Below, one piece after another: positions 50,369 to 57,681 of a stretch of 64,000 bases of DNA (the first letter of the stretch is position 1; each line of letters opens with the position of its first letter). Both the position numbers and the translations under genes were made by a program. The notes beneath the pieces were generated by a model. It had not been told where the DNA came from. It did not search any database and worked only from the letters and a program-made list of their open reading frames with translations. This stretch comes from Streptomyces sp. NBC_00258 (lineage in GTDB: Bacteria; Actinomycetota; Actinomycetes; Streptomycetales; Streptomycetaceae): positions 6,448,001 to 6,512,000 of the forward strand of contig NZ_CP108081.1 of assembly GCF_036182465.1 (NCBI RefSeq). The letters are read 5' to 3'.

Positions 50369-51206
50369 GCTCACGCCCGGCACCACGCACGGATTCGACG
50401 GCCCCGACGCCGGTCCCGGAGGCACCGAACTGGCCACCGCGCTGCGCGAGTTGGCCCACGACCACGAGACGCCCGTACCGGTTCCCGGCACGGAGATCCG
50501 GCGTCGTGCGGGGCGTCGCCGGCGCCGGCGGCAGGCCTCGTTCGCCGCGGCCGGCGCCACGGCCGCGGGTGCCCTCGCGCTTGTCCTGACTGTGGCCCTC
50601 ACGGGTGGGCGGGACGCAGGGGCCACCCCGCCCGCGGCGAGCTACACCGCGCCCACCCCGCCGGCCACCGCGGAGGCCCCTGCCCAGGCCAGTCCGGCGG
50701 CCGTCGCCGCCACCGTCGATCTCGGCCGGCGTGAGATGTCCGTCGAGGGACGGACCCTGCCCATCTCCTCCGGGTCGCTCAAGACACCGACGCCGACCGG
50801 CCTGATGACCGTGACCGCCAAGTACCAGGCGGCGACGGTGCCCGGCGACTCGGCCGGCTGGAACGGGTACGACGTCAAGGCGACCTGGGTGATGAGGCTG
50901 CGCGCCCCCGACGACCGTACGAACTACCTCCTCGCCCTCACCTGGGACGAGAAGGCGCCCGGCAACTACGACCGCACCGGCGGGGTGATCGGCCTGCGGC
51001 GCGCCGACGCGATGTGGCTGTACGAGGCGCTGAAGCCGGGATCGGTGGTGGAGGTGGTGGGGGCGGCCCCGGAGGAGACGCCCGGAGGTACGGGTACAGG
51101 TACGGGGGCCATGGAGCCGACACCGACCGGGGCGGGCGCCTTGGAGGCGACCCCGACCGTGAACCCGCCCGTGACCCAGCCCGTGCGCGGCGGCACGGCA
51201 CCCTGA
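50358..51206 (+). CDS. L,D-transpeptidase-like membrane protein lacking catalytic His/Cys
   Basis: A 282-residue protein encoded directly after an ECF sigma factor. A cytoplasmic head of about 60 residues, rich in arginine at its end, could contact the sigma factor. One helix (about 60-82) is followed by a Pro/Ala linker and a YkuD-like domain: VDLGRREMSVEGRTLPISSG, TPTPTGLMTV, and GLRRADAMWLYEALKPGSVVEVV. In active enzymes the segment before LxxADAxWLY is SHGCxRL; here it is TGGVIGL, and the upstream HG motif is also absent. It is therefore a likely pseudoenzyme acting as anti-sigma factor or wall sensor. GGGAGG precedes the GTG. Confidence 0.82.
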   Translation: MSDELTPGTTHGFDGPDAGPGGTELATALRELAHDHETPVPVPGTEIRRRAGRRRRRRQASFAAAGATAAGALALVLTVALTGGRDAGATPPAASYTAPTPPATAEAPAQASPAAVAATVDLGRREMSVEGRTLPISSGSLKTPTPTGLMTVTAKYQAATVPGDSAGWNGYDVKATWVMRLRAPDDRTNYLLALTWDEKAPGNYDRTGGVIGLRRADAMWLYEALKPGSVVEVVGAAPEETPGGTGTGTGAMEPTPTGAGALEATPTVNPPVTQPVRGGTAP

Positions 51207-51243
51207 GGCGCGCGGACCTGGCGAAGACCTGGTCTGTCCTTTA

Positions 51244-51260
51244 CTGCGCATTAGTTGCAG
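51244..51260. promoter_or_regulatory. Nur-like box upstream of the nickel/cobalt transporter
   Basis: CTGCGCATTAGTTGCAG keeps the TGC and GCA at the positions expected in the Streptomyces nickel-responsive Nur box tTGCaa-N5-ttGCAA. It ends 65 bp before the NiCoT start. Nur bound to nickel would be expected to repress uptake. Confidence 0.5.
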
Positions 51261-51325
51261 GTGCGGTGGCCCCGCGGTGAGGGTGGGGAGGCAGCTCCAC
51301 CGGACGTAAGGCAAGGCGAACCCCC

Positions 51326-52432
51326 ATGACCACCCTCTCCTCCTGGCGTGCCTCCCTGAACCGGGAGGAGTGGGTCCGGGTCGGCGGGATGGCCGCCTTC
51401 ATCGTGGCGCTGCACGTCATCGGCTGGTTCACGCTCGTCGCGATCGTGGCGCCCGAGCACTACAGCATCGGCACGAAGTCCTTCGGGATCGGCATCGGCG
51501 TCACCGCGTACACGCTGGGCATGCGGCACGCCTTCGACGCGGACCACATCGCAGCGATCGACAACACCACCCGCAAGCTGATGGCCGAGGGGCAGCGGCC
51601 GCTGTCGGTCGGGTTCTGGTTCTCGCTGGGGCACTCCAGCGTCGTGTTCGCGCTCGCGTTCCTGCTGTCGCTGGGGGTGAAGGCGGTCGCCGGGCCGGTA
51701 CGGGACGACGGCTCCGCCCTCCACAGCGTCACGGGGCTCATCGGCACGACGGTCTCCGGGGTCTTCCTGTACGTCATCGCCGCCGTCAACCTCGTCGTCC
51801 TCGCCGGGATCTGGAAGGTCTTCCGGCAGATGCGGCACGGGCACTTCGACGAGGCGGCGCTGGAGGACCAGCTGAACAACCGCGGTTTCATGAACCGGCT
51901 GCTGGGCCGCGTCATGAAGTCGATCACCAAGCCGTGGCAGATGTACCCGCTGGGGCTGCTGTTCGGGCTCGGCTTCGACACCGCCACGGAGGTCGCGCTG
52001 CTGGTGCTCGCCGGATCCGGGGCCGCCTCCGGACTGCCGTGGTACGCGATCCTGTGCCTGCCCGTGTTGTTCGCGGCGGGCATGTCGCTGCTCGACACGA
52101 TCGACGGGTCGTTCATGAACTTCGCGTACGGCTGGGCCTTCTCCAAGCCCGTACGGAAGGTCTACTACAACCTCACCGTCACCGGCCTCTCGGTCGCGGT
52201 CGCGCTCCTCATCGGGACCGTGGAACTCCTCGGGCTGCTCGCCGAACGGTTCTCCCTGCACGGCGTGTTCTGGGACCGGGTGGCCGGCGTCGACCTGAAC
52301 GTCGTCGGGTTCGTGATCGTGGGGCTCTTCGTCGCCGCCTGGGCCCTCGCGCTGGTGGTGTGGCGGGTCGGCCGGATCGAGGAGAAGTGGACGGCGGGGC
52401 TGCGCACGCCGACGGAACAGCCGGCCGAGTGA
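51326..52432 (+). CDS. Nickel/cobalt transporter (NiCoT, HoxN/NixA family)
   Basis: A 368-residue integral membrane permease with eight or so helices. The signature RHAFDADHIAAIDNTTRK in helix II is the NiCoT metal-selectivity motif, and LGHSSVVFALA, GFDTATEVALL and MSLLDTIDG.F are further family boxes. It imports Ni2+ and/or Co2+ for urease, hydrogenase, Ni-superoxide dismutase or cobalamin. The gene is monocistronic. The upstream Nur-like box suggests repression by nickel, which favours nickel as substrate. Confidence 0.95.
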   Translation: MTTLSSWRASLNREEWVRVGGMAAFIVALHVIGWFTLVAIVAPEHYSIGTKSFGIGIGVTAYTLGMRHAFDADHIAAIDNTTRKLMAEGQRPLSVGFWFSLGHSSVVFALAFLLSLGVKAVAGPVRDDGSALHSVTGLIGTTVSGVFLYVIAAVNLVVLAGIWKVFRQMRHGHFDEAALEDQLNNRGFMNRLLGRVMKSITKPWQMYPLGLLFGLGFDTATEVALLVLAGSGAASGLPWYAILCLPVLFAAGMSLLDTIDGSFMNFAYGWAFSKPVRKVYYNLTVTGLSVAVALLIGTVELLGLLAERFSLHGVFWDRVAGVDLNVVGFVIVGLFVAAWALALVVWRVGRIEEKWTAGLRTPTEQPAE

Positions 52433-52495
52433 GGGGCCTTGGCGCCTGTGTCGGCCGGTGTCCGGGTCGGTCGGCGGCCGGGCTGATCCGCCCGG

Positions 52496-52921
52496 TCAGT
52501 GGGCGTGCGGCATGAGGCGGTCCACCATGCGACGGGCCGCTCCCGGGCGTGGTCCGGGGACCACCGGCGGCCGCTCCCAGTCGCACGGTGGTGACGGACG
52601 GCGGGGCGTGACCGCTCCGTGCTCCTTCAGCGCGACGCTCACGAGGCCCAGCAGGAGCTGGACGTCGGCGTCGCAGTCGAGGAGCACGGTGATCCAGGAG
52701 GCGCCGGGGCGGACCCTGATCGCGGTGGCGTGCGCGAACTGGGGGAGCAGGCGCTCGACGGCCGTGCGGGTGAGATAGAGGTCGGCGGAGTCGTCGGAGT
52801 GGAAGTGGACGATCTCGTGTCCCGCCGAAGCGAAGGCATGCCCAACGGTGCACCGGGGCGGGCCACTTACCAGGTTCGGCCAGGTCTCAAGGAGAGCCAT
52901 GGCGCGATGGGCCGCGGTCAT
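52496..52921 (-). CDS. DUF5519 (luciferase-domain) protein
   Basis: A 141-residue soluble protein with the pattern RAMALLETWPNLVSGPPRCTVGHAFASAGHEIVHFHSDDSADLYLTR, then AIRVRPGASWITVLLDCDADVQLLLGLVSVAL, which is how I know the DUF5519 family in actinobacteria. No catalytic function is established. A GTG 18 bases upstream of the ATG at 52921 is an alternative start. Confidence 0.75.
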   Translation of the reverse strand: MTAAHRAMALLETWPNLVSGPPRCTVGHAFASAGHEIVHFHSDDSADLYLTRTAVERLLPQFAHATAIRVRPGASWITVLLDCDADVQLLLGLVSVALKEHGAVTPRRPSPPCDWERPPVVPGPRPGAARRMVDRLMPHAH

Positions 52922-53231
52922 AACCCCATCCTCGCGCACGCTTCACCTGAAGGACCACCCCCAGCCACTTGCGACTACTCCCCCCGCACGCCCGGTCACC
53001 CGATGACCTTGGCCTGCGCAAGGAGAACGGCCGCTGGACCGTGGCGCACGGGCGCCACTCGTTCCCGCTCGGGGTCGAGCGGTGGCGCGTTGCGGGGACC
53101 CGGTACACCGTCCCGGTGTGCCCCGCCGCCGCGCGCCAGCGACCGACGCGCCCCGAAAGCTGGTGGTATGGCTGCCTGGGTGCGTCGACGGGCGTACCGG
53201 CGTACGGGCACAGCGCGGCGGAGGTGGGTTG
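52922..53231. other. 310-bp intergenic region
   Basis: No supported gene. A plus-strand frame reads LGLRKENGRWTVAHGRHSFPLGVERWRVAG, which looks weakly protein-like and could be a gene remnant. GGTACACC/GGTGTGCC near 53101-53120 can form a small hairpin. Confidence 0.4.
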
Positions 53232-54461
53232 GTGGAGCGGCCTGGTGAGGGGGTGCCGGCACCGGTCGGGCTGGTCGAGGAGGCCGTCGAGTCGATCGGG
53301 ACCACCCTCGACGAGCGGACCACCTGCGCCGAACTGGTCGGATTCCTGGGGCGGCACGGCTGCGAGGCCGTCGCCGTGGACCTGCTGGGCGAGGACGTGC
53401 CGGCGACGCGGCCCGCGAACGGTCCGGCGCTGACCCGGGCCGCGTCGGCGGGGCCGCCGGAACTGCTGGAGGCCCACGACGGGGAGCCGTCCCTGACGGT
53501 ACGGGCCCTGGACGAGGGGCACCCGATCACCACGACGGACGACATGTCGGGCGGAGTGCCCCGTCGCTCGATCTCGGTGCCGATGCTCGCGCACGGCCGC
53601 CTGTACGGGGTGCTGCTGGCGGTCCGCACCGGGCGCCCCTTCGCCGACCACGAGACCAGCGCGATGCACTACGCGGCCCGCCTGGCCGCCGTCCACATCG
53701 GACACGCCCGCCGCCACACCGCCGTCCACAGCACCGCGATGAAGCTCCAGCGCGCCCTCCTCGCCGAACCCGGCCGCCCGCATCCGAACCTCGACCTCGC
53801 CACCCGCTATCTGCCCGTCGGCGGCGGCACCCTCGTCGGCGGCGACTGGTTCGAGACCGTACGGCTGCACTACGGCCGCACCCTGCTGGTCATGGGCGAC
53901 GTGATGGGGCACGGCCTGGACGCCGCGGTCGACATGAACGCGTACCGCTCGATGCTCCGGTACGTCGCCTCCGCCGATCTGCCCCCGCACCGTGTGCTGC
54001 GCCAACTCGACGCCGCCGTCTCCGAGGACGGCACGCGCCGGCCGGCCACCTGCCTGCTCGCCCGTATCGACCCGGCCCGCGGGACGGCCGCGCTCGCCAG
54101 CGCGGGCCATCTGCCTCCGGCCGTGTTCGCGGGCGACGGCACCGGAACCCTGCTCGACGTCCCCGTGGGACCCCCGCTGGGCACCGGCGTGGGCGGCTAC
54201 GAGCTCGGCATCCACGAACTCGCCCCCGACGAGACCCTGTTGATGTTCACGGACGGCCTGGTCGAGCGGCGCGAGGAGGACATCGACGCCTCCCTGGCCC
54301 GGCTGGCCGCCCTCCGGCTGCGCCCCGAGTCCGACATCGAACCCTTCCTGGAACAGGTCCTCGACCGCCTCGACGTCCACCGCGCCCAGGACGACGTCGC
54401 GGTCCTGGCCGCACGGATCCGCCCCCGGAGGGCACGGCAACGCCCCGAGCCGGATCGCTGA
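53232..54461 (+). CDS. GAF-PP2C (SpoIIE) phosphatase
   Basis: A 409-residue cytoplasmic phosphatase. A GAF-like sensor occupies about residues 10-165 (VESIGTTLDERTTCAELVGFL ... SISVPMLAHGRLYGVLLAVRTGRPF). The SpoIIE PP2C domain follows with GGTLVGGDWFETVRL, VMGDVMGHGLDAAVDMN, LMFTDGLVERREEDID and the final AQDDVAVLAARI. Metal aspartates are intact. GGAGG eight bases before the GTG at 53232 sets the start. The gene is convergent with a methyltransferase gene 10 bp away and has no STAS or anti-sigma partner beside it. Confidence 0.9.
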   Translation: MERPGEGVPAPVGLVEEAVESIGTTLDERTTCAELVGFLGRHGCEAVAVDLLGEDVPATRPANGPALTRAASAGPPELLEAHDGEPSLTVRALDEGHPITTTDDMSGGVPRRSISVPMLAHGRLYGVLLAVRTGRPFADHETSAMHYAARLAAVHIGHARRHTAVHSTAMKLQRALLAEPGRPHPNLDLATRYLPVGGGTLVGGDWFETVRLHYGRTLLVMGDVMGHGLDAAVDMNAYRSMLRYVASADLPPHRVLRQLDAAVSEDGTRRPATCLLARIDPARGTAALASAGHLPPAVFAGDGTGTLLDVPVGPPLGTGVGGYELGIHELAPDETLLMFTDGLVERREEDIDASLARLAALRLRPESDIEPFLEQVLDRLDVHRAQDDVAVLAARIRPRRARQRPEPDR

Positions 54462-54471
54462 ACGAGCCCCG

Positions 54472-55305
54472 TCACTCCGCCGCGAACCGGAACAGGTTGA
54501 AGCGGTACGCCTCGATGTCCCGGCGGCGGATCGTGGCCATGAGCCGGAGCAGGAGGCGGTGGGGGAGGGCGAGTCGGCGCGCCACCGGGGCCGGCAGATG
54601 GGCCAGGGTGCAGGAGTCCGTCAGGCTGAGACCGGGCTGCCAGTGTTCCAGGGCACCTGGGTCGTCGCAGCTCCAGCGCATACGGGCGGCCACCTTGGCG
54701 AGTACGTCGTGGCTGTCCTGGGTGTCGACCATGTGGGACGCCGCGGTCTCCAGGGCGAGGCGGGCCCCGGGCAGCCGCTCGGCGATCTGCCGGAAGACCG
54801 AACGGACCAGCTCCTCCTCCAGATAGATCAACACCGCCTCGGCGGCCAGGAAGTACGGCCCGGGGCTGCTGCGCCGCACCTCGTCCATCCAGCCCGGGTC
54901 GGTGACCGAGACGGCGAGCATGCGACGGCGGTCCGTGTCCTCGAAGAAGCCCCGCCGCAGCGCGATCACATCGGGCAGGTCGAGGTCGAACCAGTGGACC
55001 GTGCCGTTGTCGAGCCGCTCGAAGCGGGTGTTGAGGCCCGTGCCGATCTCCACGACCGTGCCCGACGGGTGCCGCTCCAGGAACTCCCGTACCCACAGGT
55101 CGAAGAGCAGTGTGCGCAGGTTCGCCCCGAGCAGGCTCTTCGCGCCGTCGAAGCGGGAGAAGTCGTAGTCCAGGGCGTCGACCATCTCCACGGCCCGCGG
55201 ATCCCTGAGCATGCCGCGCGGTTTGCGCGTCTCGACCGCACGGGCGTAGAGGGGGATGAGCAACGTCTCCTGGACGTCGCCGAGTTGGGGCGTGCGCTTG
55301 TCCAT
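54472..55305 (-). CDS. Class I methyltransferase, LCM/PPM-like O-methyltransferase
   Basis: A 277-residue SAM-dependent methyltransferase of the leucine-carboxyl-methyltransferase-like group used on polyketides and other small molecules. LGDVQETLLIPLYARAVETRKP is the typical N terminus, VVEIGTGLNTRFER is SAM motif I, WFDLDLPDVIALRRGFF motif II, and AAEAVLIYLEEELVRSVFRQI a later motif. It lies 58 bp downstream of the siderophore-binding lipoprotein on the same strand, so it may be in the same iron-regulated transcript. Confidence 0.87.
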   Translation of the reverse strand: MDKRTPQLGDVQETLLIPLYARAVETRKPRGMLRDPRAVEMVDALDYDFSRFDGAKSLLGANLRTLLFDLWVREFLERHPSGTVVEIGTGLNTRFERLDNGTVHWFDLDLPDVIALRRGFFEDTDRRRMLAVSVTDPGWMDEVRRSSPGPYFLAAEAVLIYLEEELVRSVFRQIAERLPGARLALETAASHMVDTQDSHDVLAKVAARMRWSCDDPGALEHWQPGLSLTDSCTLAHLPAPVARRLALPHRLLLRLMATIRRRDIEAYRFNLFRFAAE

Positions 55306-55363
55306 GACCGGCTGCTCCCTTCCCGCGGAGTGCTGTGGAGTACTGCGAAGTACTACGGCGTAC

Positions 55364-56416
55364 CTACGTGTCCAGCCGCTTCGACTTCTTCACCGCCGCG
55401 GCGAGCTGTTCGATCACCGGAGCGAAACCGGCGTAGCTGAACCGCTCCTCCATCGACCACGGCGTGGTCTGCCCGGCCTCGACCGCGGGCAGCTGCCGCC
55501 AGGTGGGCTTCTTGGACAGGTCCTTGGGCGGGAGGGCGGTGGAGCGGTTGTCGATCATGATGAGATCGGCGTGGTGCCTGTTGGCGTTCTCCCAGCTGAG
55601 GAACTCCCAGAAGCCCCACTCGTCGGACTTCTTCCCCTCGACGAACTCCACGCCCAGGTCCTTGAAGTAGTTGAGATCGCTGTACGAGTCGGGGACGGCC
55701 ACGTACATCTGGTCGGCGTCCCCCGTCATCGCCATGACCTTCAGCCCGCCGCTCCCCTCGGCGGCCTCGCGGAGGGTCTCGGAGGCCTTGTCGAAGCGGG
55801 CCTTCGCGTCGGTGACCTTCTTGGCGTTCAGGTCCGCACCGAGGGACTCGGCGAGTTCGGCGGTCCGGCGCAGGGGGTCGAGGAGCGAGGTCCTGGCGAT
55901 GCTGATGCCGACGGAGGGCGCGACGGCCTCGATCTTCTTACGGCTCTCCTCGGGGACGTACCAGAGGTCGGGCGCCGGGAACATGTTGCTGATCAGCAGG
56001 TCGGGCTTGAGGGCCGCGTACTTCTCGACGTTGAACTGGCCCCATGCCGTGCCGAGGCTGGTCAGCTTGGACACGTCCATGTCGCCGGCCTGTGGATTGG
56101 GCTTGCCGTCGATCGGCTCGGTGGGGCCGAAGACGCCCTTGCACTCGATGCCGTAGTCGTGGAGCGCCGCGGCCGTGCTGACGAACGCGACGAGTGTCTT
56201 CGGCTCGCTGTCGGTCCTGGCCGTCCGTCCGCGGTCGTCCTTGAAGGACCAGGGGCCGGCGCCGCCCGCGCCGTTCCCGGCCGACCGTGCGGACCCGTCG
56301 CCGTCGTCGGTGCCGTCACCGCAGGCGGCGAGCAGGGGGCCGAGGGCGAGGGCGCCGCCGGCCGCGAGCAGGCGCCGACGGGAGACACGGTTCGGGACAG
56401 AGGGGACTGGCTTCAT
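55364..56416 (-). CDS. Iron-siderophore ABC transporter substrate-binding lipoprotein
   Basis: A 350-residue lipoprotein with a combined twin-arginine/lipobox signal (NRVSRRRLLAAGGALALGPLLAAC, lipidated Cys32) and a class III periplasmic-binding fold: KTLVAFVSTAAALHDYGIECKGVFGP, YAALKPDLLISNMF, DLIMIDNRSTAL. It captures ferric siderophores at the membrane for an ABC importer, whose other subunits are not in the window. An iron box abuts the start codon, indicating DmdR/IdeR repression when iron is plentiful. Confidence 0.93.
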   Translation of the reverse strand: MKPVPSVPNRVSRRRLLAAGGALALGPLLAACGDGTDDGDGSARSAGNGAGGAGPWSFKDDRGRTARTDSEPKTLVAFVSTAAALHDYGIECKGVFGPTEPIDGKPNPQAGDMDVSKLTSLGTAWGQFNVEKYAALKPDLLISNMFPAPDLWYVPEESRKKIEAVAPSVGISIARTSLLDPLRRTAELAESLGADLNAKKVTDAKARFDKASETLREAAEGSGGLKVMAMTGDADQMYVAVPDSYSDLNYFKDLGVEFVEGKKSDEWGFWEFLSWENANRHHADLIMIDNRSTALPPKDLSKKPTWRQLPAVEAGQTTPWSMEERFSYAGFAPVIEQLAAAVKKSKRLDT

Positions 56417-56434
56417 TAGGGCAGGCTAACCTAA
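56416..56434 (-). promoter_or_regulatory. Iron box (DmdR/IdeR operator)
   Basis: TTAGGGCAGGCTAACCTAA matches 17 of 19 bases of the IdeR/DmdR1 palindrome TTAGGTTAGGCTAACCTAA. It touches the start codon of the siderophore-binding protein, so a bound repressor would block initiation. Confidence 0.85.
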
Positions 56435-56507
56435 CCATGATGTGGTCGACAGCTCCCTGCGTCCACCGCGACGGCCCCTCCCGGAGGGCCCCGGAGCGCC
56501 CTGGATC

Positions 56508-57395
56508 TCACCGGGTCAGCAGGTCCCGTACGGCCTTGACCACCTCGTCGGGAGCCTCCTCCGCCATGAAGTGGCCGCAGGAGACGGTCGTATGACGCAG
56601 GTCGGGTGCCCACGCGGACCACAGCTCGGCGGCGTCGAAACCGAGGGCCGTGCCCCAGTCCTGCTGGAGGACCGTCACCGGCATCCGCAGCCGGCGGCCG
56701 GCCTCGCGGTCGGCCCGGTCGTGCGCGACGTCGATGCCGGCGGAGGCACGGTAGTCGGCGACGATCGACGGGACGGCCGCGCGGGACGCCGCCAGGTAGG
56801 CGGCGCGGATCTCGGGCGGCACGGCCGCCGGGTCGCGCGTCCAGACGTCGAGGAAGTGACCGAAGAAGGCGTCGGGGCTCGCCCCGATCAACTGCTCGGG
56901 CAGGCCGGGCGGTTGGGCCATGAGGTAGAGGTGGAAGCCGACCGCGGCCGACGTTCCGCGCATCACCTCCCACATGTCGAGCGTCGGCAGGACGTCCAGC
57001 GAGGCGAGGTGGGTGACCGTGTCCGGGTGGTCGAGACCGGCCCGGATCGCCACGAGGGCGCCACGGTCGTGGCCGACCAGCGCGAACCGTTCGTGCCCCA
57101 GTGCCTTGGCGAGCGCGATCACGTCGGCGGCCATCGTGCGCTTCGAGTACGCCGTTCCGTCGGGGTCGGCCGGCTTGTCGCTGGCTCCGTAGCCGCGCAG
57201 GTCGGGGCAGATGACGGTGTGCTCGGCGGCGAGTTCCGGCGCCACGTGGCGCCACATCAGGTGGGTCTGCGGGAAGCCGTGCAGGAGGACTACGGGGGTG
57301 CCGGTGCCGCCGATGGCGGCGTTGAGGGTGACGTTGTCGGTGACCGGGACGCGGTGTTCGGCGAAGCCGGGGATTGCCGGGGGCTTGGAGGGCAT
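56508..57395 (-). CDS. Alpha/beta hydrolase, haloacetate-dehalogenase-like
   Basis: A 295-residue alpha/beta hydrolase. The nucleophile is Asp110 in LVGHDRGALVAIR, which, with VICPDLRGYGASDKP and VTVLQQDWG, resembles fluoroacetate/haloacetate dehalogenases rather than serine esterases; the late histidine is in SCGHFMAEEAP. Epoxide hydrolase activity is an alternative within the same group. Two interspersed repeats lie just upstream of the start. It is divergent from the SARP-type gene. Confidence 0.87.
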   Translation of the reverse strand: MPSKPPAIPGFAEHRVPVTDNVTLNAAIGGTGTPVVLLHGFPQTHLMWRHVAPELAAEHTVICPDLRGYGASDKPADPDGTAYSKRTMAADVIALAKALGHERFALVGHDRGALVAIRAGLDHPDTVTHLASLDVLPTLDMWEVMRGTSAAVGFHLYLMAQPPGLPEQLIGASPDAFFGHFLDVWTRDPAAVPPEIRAAYLAASRAAVPSIVADYRASAGIDVAHDRADREAGRRLRMPVTVLQQDWGTALGFDAAELWSAWAPDLRHTTVSCGHFMAEEAPDEVVKAVRDLLTR

Positions 57396-57428
57396 GGGGG
57401 CCTTTCGGAGGTGTGTTGTCCGCGGGTG

Positions 57429-57462
57429 CGTGGGGGCTGGTTGCGCAGTTCCCCGCGCCCCT
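57429..57462 (-). repeat. Interspersed GC-rich repeat (copy 8)
   Basis: GTGGGGGCTGGTTGCGCAGT followed by TCCCCGCGCCCC, in the hydrolase/SARP divergent region. Confidence 0.8.
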
Positions 57463-57500
57463 GGGGGTGGGGCCGGTCGTGGTGTGTCGGGCGCGGGCCC

Positions 57501-57568
57501 GGTGGGGGCTTGTCGCGCAGTTCCCCGCGCCCCTGGGGTGGGTGGGGCGGAGCCGCATGTGTCACGGC
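57501..57568 (-). repeat. Interspersed GC-rich repeat (copy 9), hybrid form
   Basis: GGTGGGGGCTTGTCGCGCAG and TTCCCCGCGCCCC (57501-57533), followed by GCGGAGCCGCATGTGTCACG, the interior motif of the long variant. It lies in tandem with copy 8. Confidence 0.75.
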
Positions 57569-57681
57569 CCTGGTTCGAGCCTGGTGGGTGTGAATCAGTG
57601 CGTGGTCAGCAGCCGGGTGGTGTGGGCGGGGCGGCGTACCGTGGCCTGGGAATGCGTGGAGAGGAGAGGTCGGCGGTCGGG

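Noticed and set aside
53101..53180. Possible tRNA or structured RNA upstream of the GAF-PP2C gene
   Set aside because: Only a short wobble hairpin forms; no cloverleaf, anticodon arm or T-loop consensus was found.
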